Origin: Streptomyces sp. NBC_00490
GTDB taxonomy: Bacteria; Actinomycetota; Actinomycetes; Streptomycetales; Streptomycetaceae
Direction: 5' to 3'
DNA length: 64,000 bases
Assembly (NCBI RefSeq): GCF_036013645.1
Contig: NZ_CP107869.1
Coordinates: 4,278,001 to 4,342,000 of the forward strand
Shown here in pieces: positions 35,264 to 42,423 of this stretch. The position numbers were made by a program, and so were the translations under genes. Below the pieces are notes generated by a model, which searched no databases, was not told where the DNA came from, and saw only the letters and a list, made by a program, of their open reading frames with translations. Within the stretch, counting starts at the first letter, position 1. Each line of letters begins with the position of its first letter.

Positions 35264-35577
35264 CCGGACGTCGCCTTCAGCCCGACGACGGCGACGAGCA
35301 GCAGGCACACGAAGAAGATCCGGGCGGCGGTCGCCGGCTCCCCCAGCACCACCATGCCGAGCACCGCCGCCCCGGCGGCCCCGATGCCCACCCACACGCC
35401 GTAGGCGGTACCGATGGGAAGGGTCTTCGCGGCGTGGGACAGCAGCACCATGCTGGCCACGATGCCCGCCCCGGTGAACAGGCTGGGGACCAGCCGGGTG
35501 AAACCGTCGGTGTACTTCATCCCGATCGACCAGCCGACCTCGAGCAGACCGGCGACGACGAGCAGAACCCAGGCCAT
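35257..35577 (-). CDS. sugE: SMR-family exporter, probable guanidinium exporter (SugE/Gdx)
   Basis: A 106-residue, four-helix small multidrug resistance protein. Helix 1 carries the essential Glu in LLVVAGLLEVGWSIGMKYTDGFTR, where the W-S-I-G-M-K-Y pattern is that of the SugE/Gdx branch rather than EmrE, and helix 3 has GTAYGVWVGIGAAGAAV. GGAGG lies eight bases before the ATG. A guanidine-III-like riboswitch sits 38 bp upstream of the start, which supports guanidinium as the substrate. The 3' end overlaps the PBP stop by seven bases. Confidence 0.93.
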   Translation of the reverse strand: MAWVLLVVAGLLEVGWSIGMKYTDGFTRLVPSLFTGAGIVASMVLLSHAAKTLPIGTAYGVWVGIGAAGAAVLGMVVLGEPATAARIFFVCLLLVAVVGLKATSGH

Positions 35578-35585
35578 GACAGGCA

Positions 35586-35598
35586 CCTCCGAGACGCG
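35586..35598 (-). promoter_or_regulatory. Shine-Dalgarno with adjoining anti-aptamer strand
   Basis: The sequence CGCGTCTCG (35598 to 35590) runs directly into the GGAGG ribosome site of sugE. It is perfectly complementary over nine bases to CGAGACGCG in the riboswitch aptamer (35653 to 35645). Pairing would hide the ribosome site when the aptamer is not folded by ligand. Confidence 0.55.
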
Positions 35599-35614
35599 GA
35601 TTTCTTCACGGGGT

Positions 35615-35658
35615 GCGTCGTCTTTGCCTTACAGCCCGGTACGGCGCGTCTCGTCGGG
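35615..35658 (-). ncRNA. Guanidine-III (ykkC-III) riboswitch
   Basis: Read on the minus strand, the 44 bases follow the ykkC-III consensus: CCCGACGAG, then GCGCCGTAC, CGGG, and the 3' block AAAGACGACGC. The P1 stem pairs CCCG with CGGG, a compensated change relative to the CCGG/CCGG I remember, and the pseudoknot pairs GCGCCGT with ACGACGC with one mismatch. It precedes a SugE-type gene, the classical partner. Ligand binding is expected to turn translation on. Confidence 0.75.
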
Positions 35659-35687
35659 TCGTCCTTCAAAGGTAGCAAAAAGGTAGC

Positions 35688-35723
35688 GAAAGGGGCCGGT
35701 GACGATGGTCACCGGCCCCTTTC
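35688..35723. terminator. Strong hairpin terminator
   Basis: Perfect 16-bp stem (GAAAGGGGCCGGTGAC and its complement) with a GATG loop. On the minus strand it follows the GroES-like gene by nine bases and is followed by a TTTTT run, so it ends that transcript before the sugE leader. Confidence 0.85.
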
Positions 35724-35732
35724 GGCTTCGAT

Positions 35733-36083
35733 CTACAGGTACAGCCCGGTCGAGTCCTCGGACCCCTCGAACCGGTCCGCGGCCACCGCGTGCAGATCAC
35801 GCTCGCGCATGAGCACATAGGCGACACCGCGCACCTCGACCTCGGCACGGTCCTCGGGGTCGTACAGAACCCGGTCCCCCGGCTCGACGGTCCGTACGTT
35901 CTGCCCGACCGCGACGACATCCGCCCACGCCAGACGCCGGCCCACGGCCGCGGTGGCGGGAATGAGGATGCCGCCCCCGGAACGCCGCTCGCCCTCACCG
36001 GCGTCCTGCCGCACGAGTACACGGTCGTGCAGCATCCGGATGGGCAGCTTGTCGTGCTGGGTGCTGTTTCTGTTGGCGCTCAC
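35733..36083 (-). CDS. GroES-like co-chaperone paralogue
   Basis: A 116-residue protein with a GroES/Cpn10 fold: IRMLHDRVLVRQDAGEGERRSGGGILIPATA (mobile loop region), ADVVAVGQNVRTVEPGDRVLYDPEDRAEVEVRGVAYVLMRERDLHAV. It is longer than GroES by a 15-residue N-terminal and a C-terminal extension, and there is no groEL beside it, so it is the extra actinobacterial copy and not the operon GroES. Starts at GTG with GGTAGG upstream. Confidence 0.88.
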   Translation of the reverse strand: MSANRNSTQHDKLPIRMLHDRVLVRQDAGEGERRSGGGILIPATAAVGRRLAWADVVAVGQNVRTVEPGDRVLYDPEDRAEVEVRGVAYVLMRERDLHAVAADRFEGSEDSTGLYL

Positions 36084-36127
36084 GGCTGAGAACCTACCTG
36101 CCTGACGGGGATTCGTAAGCGCCCGGG

Positions 36128-36457
36128 TCAGCCCTTACGACGCCGGGTCCCCAGGGCGAGCAGCCCCACGAGTCCGACGGCGACGAGGGCGACGGGAACG
36201 ATGCGCTCCAGGCGCGGGGCGCCGTCGCCGTCGACGAACTGGGCCTTGGCGTTGCTGACGGCCCGGTTGACGCCGACGTAGGCCCGCCCGAGCGTGTGGT
36301 CGATGTTCGACACGACCTTGGCCTTGGCGTCGCCGACGATCGTCTTCGGGTGCACCCGCACCCCGATCTCGTCGAGCGTCTCGGCCAGGTTCTCGCGGCG
36401 GCGCTTGATGTCCGCCTCGATCTGCGCCGGGGATCTGGTGTCCGACGTGTCCGCCAC
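36128..36457 (-). CDS. DUF3618 protein
   Basis: A 109-residue protein. The N-terminus RSPAQIEADIKRRRENLAETLDEIGVRVHPKTIVGDAKAKV is the DUF3618 signature, an amphipathic helix ending before a single C-terminal transmembrane helix (IVPVALVAVGLVGLLAL) and a basic tail RRRKG. GTG at 36457 has GGAGG seven bases upstream. It is probably a tail-anchored membrane protein; function unknown. Divergent from bcp. Confidence 0.88.
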   Translation of the reverse strand: MADTSDTRSPAQIEADIKRRRENLAETLDEIGVRVHPKTIVGDAKAKVVSNIDHTLGRAYVGVNRAVSNAKAQFVDGDGAPRLERIVPVALVAVGLVGLLALGTRRRKG

Positions 36458-36562
36458 CGTACGGCCTCCGAGGTGTCTGTCGATGTCTGTCGATGCTGTT
36501 CTGGACAGTCTGTCAGTTCGCCGGGCGGCCGCACTGTCAGCACCCCCGGTTAGGCTGGTCCG

Positions 36563-37030
36563 ATGAGCGAGCGACTCCAGCCCGGGGACGTGGCCCCCGC
36601 CTTCACCCTCCCCGACGCCGACGGCAATGACGTGTCCCTCTCGGACCACAAAGGCCGCAAGGTCATCGTCTACTTCTACCCGGCGGCCCTGACCCCAGGC
36701 TGCACGAAGCAGGCCTGTGACTTCACGGACAACCTGGAGGTGCTGGCCGGCGCGGGTTACGACGTCATCGGCATCTCCCCGGACAAGCCGGAGAAGCTGG
36801 CGAAGTTCCGCGACAAGGAGTCCCTGAAGATCACCCTCCTCGCGGACGAGGACAAGCAGGTCCTCGACGCCTACGCCGCCTTCGGCGAGAAGAAGAACTA
36901 CGGCAAGACCTACATGGGCGTCATCCGCTCCACGATCATCGTGGACGAGGAGGGCAAGGTGGAACACGCCCTCTACAACGTCCGGGCGACAGGCCACGTG
37001 GCAAAGATCATCAAGGACCTGGGCATCTAG
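36563..37030 (+). CDS. bcp: Bcp-type thioredoxin-dependent peroxiredoxin
   Basis: A 155-residue peroxiredoxin that reduces peroxides in the cytoplasm. It has the peroxidatic Cys in YFYPAALTPGCTKQACDF, with the resolving Cys five residues later as in atypical two-Cys BCP/PrxQ enzymes, and the conserved Arg in GVIRSTIIVDEEG. Complete length for the family. Followed by a strong terminator. Confidence 0.96.
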   Translation: MSERLQPGDVAPAFTLPDADGNDVSLSDHKGRKVIVYFYPAALTPGCTKQACDFTDNLEVLAGAGYDVIGISPDKPEKLAKFRDKESLKITLLADEDKQVLDAYAAFGEKKNYGKTYMGVIRSTIIVDEEGKVEHALYNVRATGHVAKIIKDLGI

Positions 37031-37062
37031 CCCCCGGGCCACCCGAACGAGATCCACACATC

Positions 37063-37104
37063 AGGAGCGCAGGCCGTCCCACTCGAGCACCGGCCTGCGC
37101 TCCT
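37063..37104 (+). terminator. Terminator downstream of bcp
   Basis: Perfect 13-bp stem GGAGCGCAGGCCG with its complement, extendable by an A-T pair, a 14-base loop and TCTTTCC after it. Confidence 0.8.
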
Positions 37105-37215
37105 CTTTCCATCCACCGGGGCGAGCGGGGACGCATTTCATACGTGACTGTCCGATTAGCGGTTCGTTACTCCGTACGGTCCACGAACGTGTGGCCGGGA
37201 ACGGAGGGGAACGGT

Positions 37216-37866
37216 ATGGGGGCCAGCGCGTATCCGAGGGAGCGGCTCGAGGAAGCGGCTCGGGGGGCTCGGACACTGTCGGAGGCGTGCCAGAGGTTGG
37301 GGGTGGATCCGAAGAGCTGGAAGCGGCGATACGTCCACGAGCGGATGAAGAAGCTTGGGGTGGATGTCTCGCACTTCGAGCGGGAGGGCGTCAAGTGGAC
37401 GAAAGACATCCTTGAGCCGGTGGTCGCGGCGTCGAAGAGCGTCAACGAGGTTCTGTGTCGGCTCGGGCTTGAGGTGGTCGGCGGTCACCACACCAACATC
37501 TCGCGGCGCATCAAGGCCTACGGCATCGACACCTCGCACTTCACGCCGGTGGTCCGCACAGAGCGGCACCGGTACAACCAGCGCCGCCGGACGGCCGAGG
37601 AGATCCTCGTCGAGGACACCTCGGCACACCCCAGGCGCATTCCGAGCGGCCGGCTCAAACGGGCGATGCGCGAGGTGGGCATTGAGGAGTGCTGCGCCCT
37701 ATGTGGGACCGAGGGGGTGTGGCTCGGGGAGCCACTCCCCCTGGAGGTCGACCACATCGACGGCAACTGGCGGGACAACCGGATCGAGAACCTGCGGCTG
37801 CTGTGCCCCAACTGCCACTCGACGACCGACAGTTACCGGGGGCGCGGCAAGGGACGAGCCTCATGA
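37216..37866 (+). CDS. HNH endonuclease domain protein, first of tandem pair
   Basis: A 216-residue protein. The N-terminal 110 residues contain two copies of a short helical module ending in VDVSHFEREG and IDTSHFTPV, each preceded by a helix-turn-helix-like stretch, probably DNA-binding. The C-terminal HNH domain has a zinc ribbon CALCG...CPNCH and the active-site VDHIDGNWRDNRIENLRLLCPNCHSTTDSY. GGAGGGG precedes the ATG. Its stop overlaps the start of a homologous gene (ATGA). Mobile or phage-derived nucleases have this build. Confidence 0.88.
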   Translation: MGASAYPRERLEEAARGARTLSEACQRLGVDPKSWKRRYVHERMKKLGVDVSHFEREGVKWTKDILEPVVAASKSVNEVLCRLGLEVVGGHHTNISRRIKAYGIDTSHFTPVVRTERHRYNQRRRTAEEILVEDTSAHPRRIPSGRLKRAMREVGIEECCALCGTEGVWLGEPLPLEVDHIDGNWRDNRIENLRLLCPNCHSTTDSYRGRGKGRAS

Positions 37867-38528
37867 GCGAGGGCTCGCACTACACCCGCGAACGGCTGCT
37901 CGAAGCATCAGTTCAGTGTTCCGACCTGGACGAGGTCATCGCCTTCTTCGGCACGCGACCATACGGCTACCTCCGCAAGTACCTCACCAAGCGGTTCGCC
38001 CACTTCGGCATCGACATCTCGCACTTCCGCCCCTGTGGGAGGCCTGCCCGACCCACCGCTGACGAACTGCGGGTGGCGGTCGCCGAATCAGTCTCCGTGG
38101 CCGAGGTGCTGCGGCGCCTGGGGCGCACGAACAACGGGGCGCAGCGTCAGAATCTGCGTCAGTGGATCGCCGACAATCACCTACCGACGGAGCACTTTCT
38201 GGGGCAAGCACACCAACGGGGAAGGCCGGCACTGAACTCCAAGAGGCCCGAGGACGTGCTGGTACAGCACCAAGGCGGGCATCGGACAGCGACGAAGCGG
38301 CTACGTCGGGCACTCCACGAAGTCGGCGTCCCCGAGAAGTGCGCCAGGTGCGAGGTTGGTCCGGAGTGGCTCGACAAACCCATGACCCTGGAGGTCGATC
38401 ACATCAACGGGGACTGGAGCGACGACCGGAGGGAGAACCTACGGTTGCTCTGCCCCAACTGCCACGCGATCACCAGCACCTGGTGCCGAGGGGGACGACG
38501 GCGGCAGACGGTCCGGGGCGCCCAGTAG
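37863..38528 (+). CDS. HNH endonuclease domain protein, second of tandem pair
   Basis: A 221-residue paralogue of the preceding protein with the same architecture: helical modules ending IDISHFRPCG and LPTEHFLGQA, then CARCEVG...VDHINGDWSDDRRENLRLLCPNCHAITSTW. All HNH and zinc residues are retained. Translationally coupled to the first gene by a four-base overlap and ending 18 bp before a tRNA gene. Probably arose by duplication; the two may act as a heterodimer. Confidence 0.88.
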   Translation: MSEGSHYTRERLLEASVQCSDLDEVIAFFGTRPYGYLRKYLTKRFAHFGIDISHFRPCGRPARPTADELRVAVAESVSVAEVLRRLGRTNNGAQRQNLRQWIADNHLPTEHFLGQAHQRGRPALNSKRPEDVLVQHQGGHRTATKRLRRALHEVGVPEKCARCEVGPEWLDKPMTLEVDHINGDWSDDRRENLRLLCPNCHAITSTWCRGGRRRQTVRGAQ

Positions 38529-38546
38529 AGTAGGCACCGCTGCTGA

Positions 38547-38621
38547 GGGCCCGTACCCCAGCTGGCTAGAGGGCGCCGGTTTAGGTCCGGTGTGTCGTGG
38601 GTTCGAGTCCCACCGGGCCCA
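38547..38621 (+). tRNA. tRNA with UAG anticodon (nominally Leu), class I fold
   Basis: A 75-base cloverleaf without encoded CCA. Acceptor stem GGGCCCG/CGGGCCC, three-pair D stem CCC/GGG with G18-G19, anticodon stem GCCGG/CCGGT around loop TTTAGGT (anticodon TAG at 38582-38584), variable region of only five bases (38592-38596), T arm GTGGG-TTCGAGT-CCCAC. UAG reads CUA, a Leu codon, but tRNA-Leu should have a long variable arm. The D arm is Leu-like. The isotype is therefore uncertain. Confidence 0.85.
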
Positions 38622-38626
38622 CAGAA

Positions 38627-38651
38627 AGGCCCCGCATCTTCTGCGGGGCCT
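38627..38651. terminator. Terminator between tRNA and rdgB
   Basis: AGGCCCCGCA stem with its complement around a TCTTC loop, six bases after the tRNA end. It can serve both the tRNA and, on the other strand, rdgB, which ends 11 bases beyond it. Confidence 0.8.
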
Positions 38652-38661
38652 CTTCGCGTGC

Positions 38662-39264
38662 TCAGCCCAACAGCTCCCGCACCACCGGCACCAACGCCCG
38701 GAACGCCTGGCCTCGATGGCTGATCGCGTTCTTCTCCTCCGCGGTCAGTTCGGCGCAGGTGCGGGAATCGCCCTCTGGCTGGAGGATCGGGTCGTAGCCG
38801 AAGCCGTTCGTGCCGGTCGGGGTGTGGCGGAGCAGGCCCCGTAGGCGGCCCTCGACCACTCGTTCCGTGCCGTCGGGCAGGGCCAGGGCTGCGGCGCAGG
38901 CGAAGTGGGCGCCGCGGTGTTCGTCGGCGATGTCCGACAGTTGGGCCAGCAGCAGTTCCAGGTTCGCCTTGTCGTCCCCATGGCTGCCTGACCAGCGGGC
39001 CGAGAAGATGCCCGGGGCGCCGTTCAGGACGTCGACGCAGAGGCCCGAGTCGTCGGCGACGGCCGGCAGTCCCGTTGCCTGGGCGAGCGCGTGGGCCTTC
39101 AGTAGGGCGTTCTCCGCGAACGTCACCCCCGTCTCCTTGACGTCGGGTACGTCGGGGTACGCGTCCGCGCCGACCAGGTCATGAGGCAGGCCTGCGTCGG
39201 CGAGGATGGCGTGGAGTTCGGTGATTTTTCCGGCGTTGCGTGTGGCGAGGATCAGGCGGGTCAT
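38662..39264 (-). CDS. rdgB: RdgB/HAM1 non-canonical purine NTP pyrophosphatase
   Basis: A 200-residue enzyme that removes ITP, dITP and XTP from the nucleotide pool. Signatures: LATRNAGKITEL at the N-terminus, ENALLKA, AVADDSGLCVDVLNGAPGIFSARWSG (catalytic Asp), GFGYDPI and the closing AEEKNAISHRGQAF. Full family length. Downstream in the same orientation as the lipoprotein and rph genes, with which it may be co-transcribed. Confidence 0.96.
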   Translation of the reverse strand: MTRLILATRNAGKITELHAILADAGLPHDLVGADAYPDVPDVKETGVTFAENALLKAHALAQATGLPAVADDSGLCVDVLNGAPGIFSARWSGSHGDDKANLELLLAQLSDIADEHRGAHFACAAALALPDGTERVVEGRLRGLLRHTPTGTNGFGYDPILQPEGDSRTCAELTAEEKNAISHRGQAFRALVPVVRELLG

Positions 39265-39298
39265 GGGGTCCAGTATCCCGGCCTCATCGACCGCCGGC

Positions 39299-39697
39299 CT
39301 ACGACGTGCAGACCTTCGTCAACTCGCCCGCGGCGTCCGTGATGGGGCTGAGGTCGGGCGTCTCGTCGCCGTTCTTCACCGCCGTACGGACGTTGTTGAC
39401 CGCCTCGTTGAGGTTGTCGACGGCCTTGTTGACGTCGGCGTTGTCGGTCTTGTCGCCGATCTCGTCGAGGTTCTGGTCGATGGAGCCGAGGGACTCCTCG
39501 ATCTGGGTCGGGTCGTTGGACGCGTTCTCGACGGCCTGCTGGAGGTCGGTCACGCTGTCGGCGACGGCCTCGGCTGTCTGGACGCAGTCCAGTGCCTTGT
39601 TGACCGCGTCGCAGCCGGTCGTGAGTCCCACCGTCAGCCCAACGGCCGCCACTACTGCGGCGATGGCGGTACCTCGACGGCGTCGGCTCTCGGCCAT
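39299..39697 (-). CDS. Small helical lipoprotein
   Basis: A 132-residue exported protein. Basic MAESRRRR, hydrophobic core and lipobox LTTGC give lipidation near residue 28; the mature part is acidic and alpha-helical with heptad-like repeats (VTDLQQAVENASNDPTQIEESLGSIDQNLDEIGDKTDNADVNKAVDNLNEAVNNVRTAV has been seen as one long helix region) and two further Cys, one near each end. GGGAGG lies nine bases before the ATG. It lies between rph and rdgB; function unknown. Confidence 0.85.
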   Translation of the reverse strand: MAESRRRRGTAIAAVVAAVGLTVGLTTGCDAVNKALDCVQTAEAVADSVTDLQQAVENASNDPTQIEESLGSIDQNLDEIGDKTDNADVNKAVDNLNEAVNNVRTAVKNGDETPDLSPITDAAGELTKVCTS

Positions 39698-39745
39698 GGT
39701 GATGGTCCTCCCTTGCTCAGCCCCAAGGGCCCCCGTGTACTGGCC

Positions 39746-39772
39746 GGGCGTACGGTGGTGTGCCGTACGCCC
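39746..39772. terminator. Hairpin downstream of rph
   Basis: GGGCGTACGG stem with perfect complement and a seven-base loop, 68 bp after the rph stop on the minus strand. No U tract, so termination strength is uncertain. Confidence 0.45.
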
Positions 39773-39839
39773 GTACCCGTAGTGACGCGGGCGCGGGCGG
39801 CCGGGTTGCCCGTGCCGACCGCTTTTCTTGGTGCGTCCT

Positions 39840-40577
39840 TTACTTTTCGAGGACGGTATCAAGGGCCTTGCGCTGGAGGACAGCGAGTTCCGTGCAGCCC
39901 GAAACGGCAAGGTCGAGCAGGGAGTTGAGTTCGTCGCGGGCGAAGGGCTCGGCCTCCGCGGTGCCCTGGACCTCGACGAAGCGGCCGTCGCCGGTGCAGA
40001 CGACGTTCATGTCGGTCTCGGCGCGGACGTCTTCCTCGTAGCAGAGGTCCAGCAGCGGCACCCCTCCCACGATGCCGACCGAGACGGCGCTCACGGTGCC
40101 GGTCAGGGGCTGGCGGCCGGCCTTGATCAGCTTCTTGCCCTGGGCCCAGGCCACGGCGTCCGCGAGGGCCACGTACGCGCCGGTGATGGCCGCGGTGCGG
40201 GTGCCGCCGTCGGCCTGGAGGACATCGCAGTCGAGGACGATGGTGTTCTCGCCGAGCGCCTTGTAGTCGATGACCGCGCGCAGGGAGCGGCCGATGAGGC
40301 GGGAGATCTCGTGGGTGCGGCCGCCGATCTTGCCGCGGACGGATTCGCGGTCGCCGCGGGTGTTGGTGGCGCGGGGGAGCATGGAGTACTCGGCGGTCAC
40401 CCAGCCCTCGCCGCTGCCCTTGCGCCAGCGGGGGACGCCTTCGGTGACGGAGGCGGTGCAGAAGACCTTCGTGTCGCCGAAGGAGACGAGGACGGAGCCC
40501 TCGGCGTGCTTGCTCCAGCCGCGTTCGATGGTGACGGGGCGGAGCTGTTCGGGGGTGCGGCCGTCGATTCGAGACAT
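39840..40577 (-). CDS. rph: Ribonuclease PH
   Basis: A 245-residue phosphorolytic 3'-5' exoribonuclease that trims tRNA 3' ends. It carries the complete family pattern: [75 protein letters not shown] (phosphate-binding Arg), and [21 protein letters not shown]. Position beside rdgB and a tRNA is common in actinobacteria. Confidence 0.97.
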   Translation of the reverse strand: MSRIDGRTPEQLRPVTIERGWSKHAEGSVLVSFGDTKVFCTASVTEGVPRWRKGSGEGWVTAEYSMLPRATNTRGDRESVRGKIGGRTHEISRLIGRSLRAVIDYKALGENTIVLDCDVLQADGGTRTAAITGAYVALADAVAWAQGKKLIKAGRQPLTGTVSAVSVGIVGGVPLLDLCYEEDVRAETDMNVVCTGDGRFVEVQGTAEAEPFARDELNSLLDLAVSGCTELAVLQRKALDTVLEK

Positions 40578-40601
40578 GGCGCTGAGCCTAGCGGCACATG
40601 C

Positions 40602-40639
40602 GGAAGGGGCTCCTCCCGCGGTGGGTGGAGCCCCTTTCC
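40602..40639 (-). terminator. Terminator downstream of nagF
   Basis: A stem of GGAAAGGGGCTCC paired with GGAGCCCCTTCC (one bulged base) and a loop of about 13 bases, beginning 18 bp past the nagF stop on the minus strand. Confidence 0.7.
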
Positions 40640-40656
40640 GGGGTGGGCTCAGTGGC

Positions 40657-40890
40657 TCACATCATGTCTTCGATCTCCGCGGCGATGGGGTCGGCGTCGG
40701 TGCCGATGACGACCTGGATCGCGGTGCCCATCTTGACGACTCCGTGGGCGCCGGCGGCCTTCAGGGCGGCTTCGTCGACGAGCGCCGCGTTGTGGACCTC
40801 GGTGCGGAGGCGGGTGATGCAGCCCTCGACCTCTTCGATGTTGTCGATGCCGCCGAGCCCGGCAACGATCTTCTCAGCTTTGGTGGCCAT
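40657..40890 (-). CDS. nagF: PTS GlcNAc-specific EIIB component
   Basis: A 77-residue stand-alone IIB domain. It opens with [32 protein letters not shown], in which the Cys is the phosphorylated residue, and has [24 protein letters not shown]. It passes phosphate from IIA to the sugar carried by the IIC proteins. Divergent from nagE1 with a DasR-like site between them; this arrangement matches nagF/nagE1/nagE2 of S. coelicolor. Confidence 0.93.
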   Translation of the reverse strand: MATKAEKIVAGLGGIDNIEEVEGCITRLRTEVHNAALVDEAALKAAGAHGVVKMGTAIQVVIGTDADPIAAEIEDMM

Positions 40891-40980
40891 GTCGGTCTCC
40901 TCATGCACAGTTGGCCCAACTTCGCGAGCGATTGCGCTGTATGTACCGAAGGATGACGTCACAGCAACCAATCGTCCGTA

Positions 40981-40996
40981 ACTGGTCTACACCACC
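40981..40996. promoter_or_regulatory. DasR-responsive element (dre) in nagF-nagE1 region
   Basis: ACTGGTCTACACCACC, 14 of 16 or so positions in agreement with the remembered consensus ACTGGTCTAGACCAGT. It lies 20 bp before nagE1 and 90 bp before nagF, so one bound GntR-family DasR dimer could repress both. Confidence 0.85.
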
Positions 40997-41016
40997 TGAC
41001 AGGCGGTCGCCAACTC

Positions 41017-42312
41017 ATGAGTTCCGAGACCACCGAGATCTCTCCCGCACGCCGACGGTGGCAGTCGGTGTTCCAGGGCCTGCAGAAGATGGGCCGCAGT
41101 CTTCAGCTTCCCATCGCCGTCCTGCCGGCCGCGGGCATCCTCAACCGGCTCGGGCAGCCGGATGTGTTCGGGGACGACGGGCTCGGCTGGACGAACGTGG
41201 CCAAGGTGATGGCGGGGGCGGGCGGCGCGCTGCTCGACAGCCAGCTGGGGCTGCCCCTGCTGTTCTGCGTCGGCGTGGCGATCGGCATGGCGAAGAAGTC
41301 GGACGGTTCGACGGCGCTGGCCGCGGTGGCGGGCTTCCTCGTCTACTACTCGGTGCTGCGGCAGTTCCCGGAGGACTGTCCCGCCGGGGCGAAGACGGTG
41401 ACCGGCATCGGCTGCGTGGCCTCGGCGGACGGCACGGTGACGGCGTTCACGTTCCAGAATCCGGGTGTCTTCGGCGGCATCGTGATGGGTCTGCTGGCGG
41501 CGTTCTTCTGGGCGCGTTATCACCGGACGAAGCTGGTGGACTGGCTCGGCTTCTTCAACGGGCGTCGGCTGGTGCCGATCATCATGGCGTTCGTGGCGAT
41601 CGTGTTCGCGGCGCTGTGTCTGTGGATCTGGCCGCCGATCGGTGACGGGCTGGAGAACTTCAGCGACTGGCTGAGCGACGCGGGCGCCTGGGGTGCGGGC
41701 ATCTTCGGTCTCGCGAACCGGGCTCTGCTGGTGATCGGGTTGCACCAGTTCCTCAACGTGCCCATCTGGTTCCAGTTCGGCACGTACACCAAGCCGGACG
41801 GCACCGTGGTGCACGGTGACATCAGCATGTTCCTGGCGGGCGACCCCAGTGCGGGGCAGTTCACGTCCGGATTCTTCCCCATCATGATGTTCGCCCTCCC
41901 GGCCGCGGCCCTGGCGATGACGCACTGCGCCAAGCCGAGTCGCCGCAAGGAGGTCGGCGGTCTCATGCTCTCCGTCGCGCTGACGTCGTTCGTCACGGGG
42001 ATCACCGAGCCGATCGAGTACTCGTTCCTCTTCATCGCGCCGCTGCTGTACGTGGTCCACGCGCTGCTGACGGGTGTGTCGATGGCGGTGACGTGGGGGC
42101 TCGGGGTGCACGACGGGTTCAGTTTCTCGGCCGGGTTGATCGACTACATCATCAACTGGAATCTGGCGACGAAACCGTGGGCGATCATTCCGATCGGTCT
42201 GTGCTTCGCCGTCGTCTATTACGTGATCTTCCGTTTCGCGATCACGAAGTTCGATCTGAAAACTCCGGGCAGGGAGCCGGAGGACGAGGTCGAGGACGTC
42301 ACGAAGGTCTGA
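41017..42312 (+). CDS. nagE1: PTS GlcNAc-specific EIIC permease
   Basis: A 431-residue membrane permease of the glucose/GlcNAc PTS family. About ten hydrophobic segments; motif LQLPIAVLPAAGILNRLGQPD at the N-terminus, HRTKLVDWLGFFNGRRLVPIIMAF, and the signature TSFVTGITEPIEYSFLFIAPLLY with the sugar-binding Glu. No IIA or IIB domain is fused. About 60 percent of residues match nagE2 by eye, which indicates tandem duplication. Confidence 0.92.
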   Translation: MSSETTEISPARRRWQSVFQGLQKMGRSLQLPIAVLPAAGILNRLGQPDVFGDDGLGWTNVAKVMAGAGGALLDSQLGLPLLFCVGVAIGMAKKSDGSTALAAVAGFLVYYSVLRQFPEDCPAGAKTVTGIGCVASADGTVTAFTFQNPGVFGGIVMGLLAAFFWARYHRTKLVDWLGFFNGRRLVPIIMAFVAIVFAALCLWIWPPIGDGLENFSDWLSDAGAWGAGIFGLANRALLVIGLHQFLNVPIWFQFGTYTKPDGTVVHGDISMFLAGDPSAGQFTSGFFPIMMFALPAAALAMTHCAKPSRRKEVGGLMLSVALTSFVTGITEPIEYSFLFIAPLLYVVHALLTGVSMAVTWGLGVHDGFSFSAGLIDYIINWNLATKPWAIIPIGLCFAVVYYVIFRFAITKFDLKTPGREPEDEVEDVTKV

Positions 42313-42374
42313 CCGTACGTAGCCCTCCGGTTGCGGAATTGACGGGTTCCTTATATCGGCCTCCATCGTGTACA

Positions 42375-42407
42375 ACAGGTCTACACCACTGAGTGGTGTA
42401 GACCACC
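42375..42407. promoter_or_regulatory. Double dre element upstream of nagE2
   Basis: Two abutting dre-like sites (42375-42390 and 42392-42407). Together they form a 27-bp palindrome, GGTCTACACCACT-G-AGTGGTGTAGACC (42378-42404), ending 17 bp before the nagE2 ATG and overlapping the expected promoter or leader. Confidence 0.88.
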
Positions 42408-42423
42408 ACCCGATGGAGGACGT

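Noticed and set aside
38547..38621. The tRNA as an integration site for an element
   Set aside because: No integrase, no second copy of the tRNA 3' end and no change of composition on the other side were seen in the window.
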